Shown in pieces: positions 1 to 9,500 of a stretch of 32,130 bases of DNA (position 1 is its first letter; each line of letters begins with the position of its first letter). Under the pieces are notes generated by a model. It was given only the letters and a program-made list of their open reading frames with translations, did no database searches and had not been told where the DNA came from. The stretch is from JAKAJA01 sp037440125. GTDB taxonomy: Bacteria > Acidobacteriota > UBA4820 > DSQY01. The DNA is taken from positions 1-32,130 of the forward strand of contig JBBIUU010000029.1 of assembly GCA_037440125.1 (NCBI GenBank), given 5' to 3'. The translations under genes were made by a program, and so were the position numbers.

Positions 1-83
1 GGTTCGGGCGCGGCGGCCCGTGTTGCGAGCGTCGAAGCGCTCGCCAGGAGCCCCAGCACCATCAGAGCGAATACTCTCTTCAT
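1..83 (-). CDS. Exported protein of unknown function, N-terminal fragment (runs off the left edge)
   Basis: Reading leftward from ATG at 83-81, the first 27 codons encode a basic N-terminus (M-K-R) followed by a hydrophobic stretch rich in Leu, Val and Ala, then Ala-rich sequence with possible A-x-A cleavage sites. This is a typical Sec signal peptide. A GGAGG ribosome binding site lies five bases upstream of the ATG, which supports the start. Only the signal region is in the window, so the mature protein and its function cannot be named. It is divergent from the giant beta-helix gene. Confidence 0.72.
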   Translation of the reverse strand, partial: MKRVFALMVLGLLASASTLATRAAAPE

Positions 84-537
84 GACCACCTCCACGTGGG
101 GCCGAGACGCCCTTTGGATCACACCACCCATTCGCCCGATGCCCGGGTCGCGGCTCCCCCCGCTCCAACATCACCGACTTGTGAATGACCCGTTGGACTT
201 GAACAACAGCATGAAGTCGCCGCAATTCCCTCATTTGCAGGGTCTTGAAAAGTAATGACTTGCAGTCAATCTGTAAGGAGGATTCGACCGGGAGTTGTAA
301 AGATTTCTGTCAATGACGCCAGAATGGCACTCGCCCTTGGGGGATATCACCAAGTCCAGTATTTGCAGTTACATCCGCTGGACTTACCCGAACTTTGGGG
401 CTAGTCTATTTGCCTACAAGGTCAAACCGTCGGCGGAGCCCTCGAGCGTCATCACCCGAAGGACCCGTCGGCAGAAGGTGATGGTTAGGGAGTCGGGGGC
501 AGGGAAAGACAGGTTTCGTCGGGGTAGGAGGGGTCTC
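84..537. other. Divergent intergenic region, 454 bases
   Basis: This stretch separates two divergent genes for exported proteins and is visibly less GC-rich than the genes around it. An in-frame open extension of the giant gene reaches back to an ATG at 313, but that ATG has no ribosome binding site and the encoded residues resemble no exported N-terminus, so I treat it as untranslated leader. A perfect CCACGTGG palindrome at 92-99 lies beside the leftward gene's ribosome binding site. A short inverted repeat, TGACT-TGC-AGTCA, lies near 256-268. I could not find a convincing -35/-10 pair or a riboswitch. Confidence 0.5.
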
Positions 538-3500
538 ATGCAGTCTCACATCGGAGGTCGCTCGGGGTCTTGGATCAAGGGGGGATGGGTAATCCTCGGC
601 ACCAGAGCCGCCCGGTTAGGTCTGCTGGCGTTTGGGCTGATGCTGGCCTCCCTCACGGCGGCGGCCGCCACTTGGCAGGTGCCTGGTGACTTCGCGACGC
701 TAGGTGCGGCAGTCGCTTCGGCGCAAGTTTTCGACGGCGACACCATTGTCATCGCCGCGGGCACCTACGCCGAAAACGTGGTGGTCACCAAACGGCTGAC
801 GATCCTCGGCCCCAACGTCGGCATCGACCCCAATACGGGAACACGGGTCCTCGAGGCCGTCCTGATTCCGGCGACGACCGATACCGATGCAGGTCGGGTC
901 CTTGACATCCAGGTCAGCGGAGTGACCATCGACGGCCTCACAATCGATGGGAGCAACCCCGGGGCACCCCTGAGCGGGGGACCTTCGGTGACCTACAACG
1001 GCGTCGAGGTGAACACCGCCGAGGGGATTAGCAACGGTGATCCGGGCGTGACAGCGTGGCCGCCCACCTCGACCAACAACCCTCAGATCGACCACCTGAC
1101 GGTCCAGAACACAATCTTCAAGAACCTCGCCTGGCAGGGTATCTACATCCAGGTGGCGACCACGACCAACAGCGCCTTCAACCATTTCGTCCACAACCTC
1201 TACGATAACCTTTACGAAGGCGTCCAGACATACAGCATTCACGCCGACGTTTCCGACAGCCACTTCACCCGGGCGGGCCGGGCCGTGAGCATGCACCAGG
1301 TCTACACCGACGGCGGGGGGTTTGTGGAGCGCATCGCCGACAACGTGCTCGATGTGAGCAACACAGGCGGAGGCAGCCGCCAGGTCGGCTTCTGGGTCAA
1401 CGGCCGCACGGCGCCGGCCCCGGCATTGGTCGTCTCTGGCAACACCGTCAACGTGCCGTCGGGCCTGCCCAACTCGCCAGCCTACGAATACCGGGCCTTC
1501 GAGGCCATCACCGTAAACGCCGGCGAGAGCGTCACCTTCAGCAACAACACGGTCAACGGGAACAACCGCTGCGATGTCGGATTCTTCGTCTGGAACACCA
1601 ACTCCTCGGCTACGGTCGTCTGGGACGGTGGCGCCTTGAACGGGATCGCGAGAGACGGCATCTACGTTCACACCCATGACGTCACTTGGGGTTACGGGAG
1701 TACCCAGGCGGCGACGGTGAAGAACACTTCTATCACGCTTGGATCTTCGGCTTCGGGCGCAAGGGTTTACATCGATCCCACCGACACGACCAAGGCGGCC
1801 TCCCTTAGCCTCACCAACGTTTCCTTCACGGGAGGCACTACGGGCCTGATGGCCGACGGCGCCAACGCCTCGCTGACTGCCGAGGGATGCACGGTGACCG
1901 GCGCGACCACGGGAATCCTGACTCAGAACAGTGGCTCGGCCGCGGTCCACCTGAGCCGCATCGCCGGGAACACCGCAGGTGCAAGCGCGGCGTCCGGTTC
2001 GATCAACGCGACGAACAACTGGTGGGGATGCAACGCCGGCCCCGGAGGGGCGGGCTGCGATACGGTCTCGGGAGCGGTGACCTACAGCCCCTGGCTGACC
2101 CTCAGCCTGAGCGCCATCCCCACGACGGTACCCGCTAGTGGTGGGACAGCCGCGCTGGACGCGAACCTATTCACCAATTCTGCCGCAGCGAACCTGTTCG
2201 GGACGGGTACGTTCCCCTCTACCGGCTCGGTTGCCTTTGGGGCCACGGCGCCCCATTCCGTTTCGCCCACACCCCTGACGTTGTCGGGCGGCGGTGCATC
2301 AAGCACCTTCACCGCCGGCGCCACGCAAGGAAGCACCTCGGTCACGGCCACGCTGGACGGCCAGATCGTGAGCACCAGCATTATCGTGGGTAACCCCGTC
2401 CCCACGATCACCTCGCTTGCACCGTCCTCGGAACCGGTGGGGACCCCCGGCTTCGTTGCGTTGACGGTGAATGGTACGGGCTTCGTGTCGGGGAGCGTCA
2501 TCAACTGGAACGGCTCGCCCGTGGGCACTCTTTACAACGATCCAGCGCAGCTCGGCACCCTCCTTACGACCACCCAGATGGCCACCGCCGGGATCTACCC
2601 CGTGACCGTGACGAATCCGGCCCCGGCGGGCGGGATTTCGAACGCGGTGGACTTCACCGTCAACAACCCACAGCCGGTGCTCACCTCCATGACGCCGGCG
2701 GCGATTGCCACGGGGAGCGCGGCCTTCACGCTCACCCTCAACGGCTCCGGTTATGTCGCCGGGGCGACGGTCTACTGGGACGGTTCGGCTCTCGTGACCA
2801 CCTTCGTCTCGGCCACCAAGCTCACGGCGGCCGTTCCCGCGGCGAACGTGGCGGCCGTGGGGAGCCACACGGTCCAGGTCGAGAACCCGATGCCCAACCT
2901 GGGAGATTCGGCCACACTGACCTTCCAGGTCTCCACGCCCACCGACGTCTACGTGGACGACAACTACGTGGGCCTCGCGCTCGGGACCTCCGTCAACTGG
3001 CCCTACACCGGTTCGGGAACCCACACCATCGGCCTGGACGCCTTCGCGACGGTTCAGGGCGGCGTGAGCGCCGTGAGTTCCGCCGGCACCGTCCACGTGG
3101 CGGCGGGAACCTACCCGGAACAGGTGCTCATCACCCGGCCGGTGACGATGCTCGGGCCAAATGCGGGCATCGCGGGGTACGCGGCGCGCGGCCCCGAAGC
3201 CCTCCTCGTACCCCCGTCGATTCTCAACCTGATCAGCAGCCCCAGAGAGTGGAACTATGACCCGGTCCTCGACATCGAGTCGAACCAGGTCGTGGTCGAT
3301 GGCATCGCGGTGAGCTGCGACAACCCCGCCCTGGACGGTTATCACTATGCGGGGATGAACATCGAGTGCGGCGTCGGGGTCTACTCCGAGGGCAACCAGG
3401 TCACCTTCATCAACAGCGTCGTGAGCAAGGGGACGGTCATCGGCTTCTGGGCAGGCGGCATCTACGGCGCCGCTCATTCGGGACTGATGCTCGCGAACAA

Positions 3501-6500
3501 CGCGATCGACAGCATCCACGACCTGAACCAGGTGGGCTACGGCTTCGGCGCGTACGTACAAGCCACCACGGGCACCGTGATCGGCAACCGCATCACGAAC
3601 TGCCGGAGCGGCATGCAGATCCAGCCTTACACGGTCACCGGCGCACCGGCCGTGGTGACCGGGAACACCGTCTCCGGTTGGGTGCGCGGCATCTACTACA
3701 ACTACGCCGAGTCAGGCGCGAGCGCCTGGACGATCTCGGGCAACACGGTCAGCGCTTGTGTCGCGCCAGCCATGCCCACAGGACCCGTCGGCTGGGTCGG
3801 GGTCAAAGCGGAGACGATGTACAACACAGCAAACGGCGGGACTATCAGCAACAACACGGTCGACGGCCTCGCCGCCATGACCGATCCGGCCCACACGGGC
3901 TGGGGAGGGTTCGCCCACCCGGTCTGGGGCTTCCAGTACGGCGGCAACGCCTCCACGTCCACGCAGGTTCTCTTCACCGGGAACACGGTCCAGAACGTCG
4001 CCTTCGGCTTCGTCCACGACGCCCCGGCGGACATCGTCCTCACGGGGAACAGCCTCACCGCGTCGGATCAGGCCATCGTCCTCCAGCGCTCCTACAGCAA
4101 CGCTGGCGTCCAGCAGGCCTACGGCGGGGCCAACAACATCGACGCCACGGGCGGGAACACGATCAACGGGGTACCTACGGCCACGGCCACGCTTGCCCAA
4201 CTCTTCGCGATCGAGGACGCCGTCAGGCACAAGGTGGACGACCCCTCGCTCGGCCTCATCCGCGTGAAAGCCTCGAACCTTTATGTCACACCCAACAGCT
4301 TCTCGCCGCCGGCGACCACTACGCCCAGCATCCAGCGCGCCATCGACGCCGCCACGGTGGGCGACACGGTCAACGTGGGCAACGGGGCCTACGCCGAGAC
4401 CAACCTCACCATCAACAAGGCGCTCACCGTGGCCGGGCAATCCCAGGCCGGCGTGGTGATCAAGCCCTCCACTCCCGACGCCCACGTGGACGGCAGCTTC
4501 CCCACCGGATACAACTACGCCTTCCTCTTGCAGAGCGGCAACGTTGCGATCCGCAGCCTGACCGTCGATGGCGACGACACGTCCAACGCCCATAACTTCC
4601 GAGCCGGCGTCATGACCGACCACCGGTTGACCACCCTGTTCAACAACATCACCGTGCAGAACTGCACCATCCAGCACACCTGGCGCAGGGGCATCCAGCT
4701 CTTCTGCAACACCCCGACCCAGAGCAGTGGGCACCTCGTCACGGGGAACACAGTCGACGACGTGCTCGCCGTGGGCGACCCGAACGCGGGCACCCCCGAC
4801 GCGGTTTACTGCACCGGCATCGTCGGCTTCGACACGACCGACACGACCTTCAGCAACAACACCGTGAGCAACGTACTCTCCGCCATCGAGTCGGTCCAGT
4901 GGGCCGCGACGGGCGGAGAGAAAGTAACCGTGCAGGGCAACACCCTCTCTAGCGTCAACACCGGCGTCCAGCTCGTGGTGCCCGCCGACGGGACACTCGT
5001 AGGCGGTCCCAACGCGGGGAACGGCAACACCATCACCCTGATCGAGGGCGCTCGCGACAACGACGGCATCATCGTCCGCAACGCCACGGGGACGGTGACG
5101 GTGCAGGCCAACACGGTGAACGCGACGGGCAAGGCGAACGGGCTTTCCATGTTCGGCAACTCCGACCCGCTCCACCCCGTGCTGGTCCTGAACAACACGT
5201 TTGTGTCCACCTCCAGCACGTCGACCACGGCGGGTGAGGGCACGGGCGTGTTCATGTCCGATGACACGCGGCTGTTCGGCGACGCGGGCGGCGCTGCCCA
5301 AGCGGACCTGCCGACCTACGCCACGCTGACGGGCAACACCGTCACGGGCTTCGTGCGCGGCGTGGACCTGTACCGGAACGGGATCACTCCGACCGTGGGT
5401 GGAGAGATCGTCCAGGCGACCATCGGCGGGACCAACCCGTCCACTGACAGCAACTCCATCACCGCCGCCCCCGACGGCACCGGCGTCCGGGTCTTCGACG
5501 CGGACGGCGCTGCGAACGGGTACAAGGCCGTTGCCGCCATCGAGAACAACCGGACCACGATCACGGGTGCCCTGGTGGGTGTCGACGTCAACGGCGGTAA
5601 CGCGACGCTGACGCTCAACGCCATCACGGGGAACGGCACTGGCGTCCTCTTCCACGACGGCGCCACCGGGTCGGCAACGCTCAACGACCTCACCGGCAAC
5701 ACTTCCTTCGGCATCCAGAACGCGAACACCTCGGGAACCATCCCCGCCACCTGCAACTGGTGGGGCAACGTGACGGGGCCGAATCATGCCACCAACCCGG
5801 GAGGGACCGGCTCGCCGGTCAGCAACGGCCTGGCCTTCAGCACCTGGGCCGGCGCTGCCTACGACTGCACCACGCAATACGGAGTCCCCATCCAACTGGT
5901 CTTCACCGTCGGTCCTCCTACCACCACCGGCGCCGGGGTCTCCTTCCCCGTGACCGTCCAAGCCCAGGATGCGGCCGGCAACCTCGCGCCCGGCTTCAAC
6001 GGCGCCTTCGGTGGCGTCACCCTTTCGCTCTCCGGAGGGACGGCGGGCGCCGTCCTCACCGGCGGGTCGGCCAACGCGGTGAACGGCGTGGCCACCTTCA
6101 CGCTCTCCGTGGACAGGGGCGGCACGGGATACTCGCTGGGCGCCGCCGCCACCTACGGCGGATCGTCACTGACGGGCACCAGCGGGACCTTCGACGTCAC
6201 CAATCCGACGCCCACCCTCAGCACGCTCAGCCCCACGTGGGCCCGGGTCGATGCCACGGCACCCTTCACGCTTTCCCTGACGGGCACCAACTTCGTCCCG
6301 ACCTCGACGGCCTATTGGGGTGCCACGGCCCTCACCACGACGTACGTGGACGGCACGCACCTGACGGCCCAGGTCCCCGGCCCGTTGGCGGTCGGCTCGG
6401 TGGATGTCACGGTGGTCAACGGACCGCCGCCGTCCACCCAGACCTCCAACGCCATTTCCTTTGTGGTTCGCGACATCCCCGCGACGGTCTGGGTGGATCA

Positions 6501-9500
6501 GGCTTGGGCGAGCCACGTTTCGGGCGACCCCGTCAGCGGCCACACCTTCGGCTACGATGCCTTCGCGGTCATCCAGGACGGCATCAACGCGGTGGCGACA
6601 GGCGGTACGGTGAACGTCTATCCCGCCACCTACACCGAGAACCTCTCCATCGCCAAGACCCTCGCGCTCGTTGGCAACTTTGGCTCCCTGCCGAGGCCGG
6701 TCGTACAGTCGGGTGGCAGCGGCACGAACCTGGCGCTGGTGGGCGTCTCCGCCCCAGGCGTCCGCATCGAGAACATGGAACTGCAGGTCGACCTGCTTCA
6801 TTACCAGGACGGCATCCGGGCGACGAGCGGAACGCCTGACGGAATCGTGATCCGGAACAACCTGCTCCACTCGTACAACAGCGCCCCAGGCACTCAGAGC
6901 AGCTGGCCCTACAACGGCATCAACGTGGGCGGTACCGGCTCGCTCGTCACCATTCAGGGCAATACGCTGGCGGCCACCCCCACGATCATCGGTGGTTTCC
7001 CTTACGGAGTTTTCGGCCGCGGCATCTGGCTACATGGTGCCAGAGGCCTCATAGGAGGCCCCAATTCCGGCGACGGCAACACCCTCTACGGTTTCCGCGA
7101 CGTGCTGGCCCAGTTCGTCACGGGCGGGGACCTCACGATCCAGGGGAACGGCTTCACGGGAGGCGGCCTCGACGTAACCGAACCGAACCCCGGTCTCAAG
7201 ACCATCTCCATCCTCGGGAACGTCTTCTCGGGTGACCCCGGCGACGGCTCGGGAACGCTCCTCATCAAGAACGTCTATGCAGCGGACGCGGCCGTCCTTG
7301 CGCAGGGCAACACCTTCAACGGGTGCCAGACAGGCGTGTGGTCCGGGGCTTCCCGGAACGTCACCCTCAGGGGGAACACCTTCACGCCGCCCGCCTCGGG
7401 ATCCTTCGTCCACGTCCGCGTGGATTCAGCGCCGCAGGGCAGCTTCAGCAACACCATCAACGGGATCGCGCTCTACGGCAACCTCTTCAACGCCCCGGCG
7501 ACCCCCGCAGGAGTCGCGGTCGGGTTCTTCAACAGCAGCGCACTAGTCGGCACGACCTTCCCGTCCATCACCATGGGCGGAGCTGGGGCGGACGCCAACA
7601 CCTTCGCGGCGGGCTTCGCCACCGACATCCTCCTCGACGCCACGGCGGGCCACGAGTTCTCCTTCGGACCCATCGGCGCGACCCAGAACCTCTACGACGT
7701 GGGCAGCGGCGCCAAGCTGCCCGGCGCCATGACCCTCGCGGAGCTCTTCTCCCTCGAGGACAAGGTCCAGCATAAGGTGGACGATTCGACGCTCGGCCTG
7801 GTCCGCGTCGTTCCCGCCAACCTGTACGTCACCCCGAACAGCTTCGTCGCGACCTTCACCACGACCCCCAGCATCCAGCGCGCCATCGACGCCGCCACTG
7901 CGGGCGACACGGTCAACGTCGCCGCGGGAAGCTACGCGGAGAACCTGGTCGTCAACAAGGCGCTCAATCTTCTGGGACCCAACGCGGGGACGCCCGGTAA
8001 CGGGACGCGGGTCGCGGAGGCCCTCCTCTTGCCCTCCACCGTGGGGCCCTACGCGCTCGACCCCGATCACTCCACGACGATCCTGCGCGCCACCGCGAGC
8101 AACGTCACGGTTCGGGGCTTCGCCTTCGACGGCCACAACCCCGCGCTTACCGGCGGAACAGTGATCGACAGCGTCGAGGTTCATGCTGCCGCCGGTATCA
8201 GCAACTACGCCGACGACCACGGCTACGCCGTGCCGGTCTCGGGCATGACGCTGGAGGATTCCCGCTTCGCCCACTTCGGCTACTGCGGCATCGACTTCGA
8301 GGGGAACAACACGACCCCCAGCACGAACTCCCTCATCCAGGACAACTACTTCACCAGCCTCGATCCCGGCGACGCGCCGGTCTACGGCTGGGGCGTGGGC
8401 ATCGTCCTCGCCGAAAACGGTTATGCGGATGTCCTGAACAACCACGGTGACAACGTACGGAAGGGTGTCCAGACGAATAACTTCTACCGGGCGAACACGG
8501 GGACGACGGCGAGGATTAACGACAACACCTTCGAGACGTGGCGCTACGGCCTCTACCACAACCTGCACTACTCGGATGCGTCCCCCTTCACCATCTCGGG
8601 GAACACCTTCCGGGCTGCGACGGGGAGCACCACCAACCGTGGACTGGGCCTCAGCTCCCTGCAAGGGGGGGTGAGTGCCACGATCCAAAACAATACCATC
8701 CAGGGTGGCTTCGCGGGCTTCGAAGCGTGGAACATCCCCGTGACGACGCCCCTCACCATCGAGGGTGGCTCCGCCACGGGATGCCAGTACGGTCTTCTTT
8801 TCTGGAACAACCAGGTTCCCGGCTACGGCCTCGCCGATGGAAACTCGTTCTTGAACGTCGTGGGTACGAGCCTCATCAATTCCACCGGGGCCGGCATCCG
8901 TGTCTTCGACGACCCCGCCAACACCAACCCCGCATGCGGCCTCACACTCACCGCCACGGGCTGCACCGTGACGGGCGGCCCGGTGGGAGTCTCGGTGGAG
9001 AATTCCAGAGCCGGGGCTACCATCACCAACAGCGACCTCTCGAATCATGCCTCGTTCGGCGCGAACAACCTGGGCGGCACCCTTATCGCCACCTGCGATT
9101 GGTGGGGAGACGCCACGGGACCCTACAACGCCACCCTCAACCCCAGCGGTGCGGGTAGCCCCGTGAGCGGGGGCGTCACCTTCGTGGCGTGGTCCACCAC
9201 CCCGCCGCCGGTCTACACCTGCCAGGGGTACGTCCCGCCGACGCTGTCCTCGGCCGACATTACCGGCCCTTACACGGTCGGGATCTCCCAGCAGTTCCAC
9301 GTGACGGCGCAGAACCCAGCGCTCGGCAGGACCTATACCAACGTGCGCTTCGACTTCACCCTGCAGAACACGGTCCTCGCTGACATCGCGGCCTTCGACT
9401 ACACACCTGACGGCGGAACGACTTGGCTACCCATGCCGCTCGCTCAGAGCGGGGCGGACGTGACGGGCTACTTCGGGCCGCCAGCAGGCTTCCCGCTCCC

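Noticed and set aside
313..537. N-terminal 75-residue extension of the giant protein from ATG 313
   Set aside because: No ribosome binding site at 313, and the segment would place a signal peptide internally. ATG 538 has a good ribosome binding site and a normal signal peptide.
84..537. c-di-GMP riboswitch in the leader of the giant gene
   Set aside because: Considered because c-di-GMP enzymes occur in the window, but I find no GEMM-like conserved core or tetraloop-receptor pattern.
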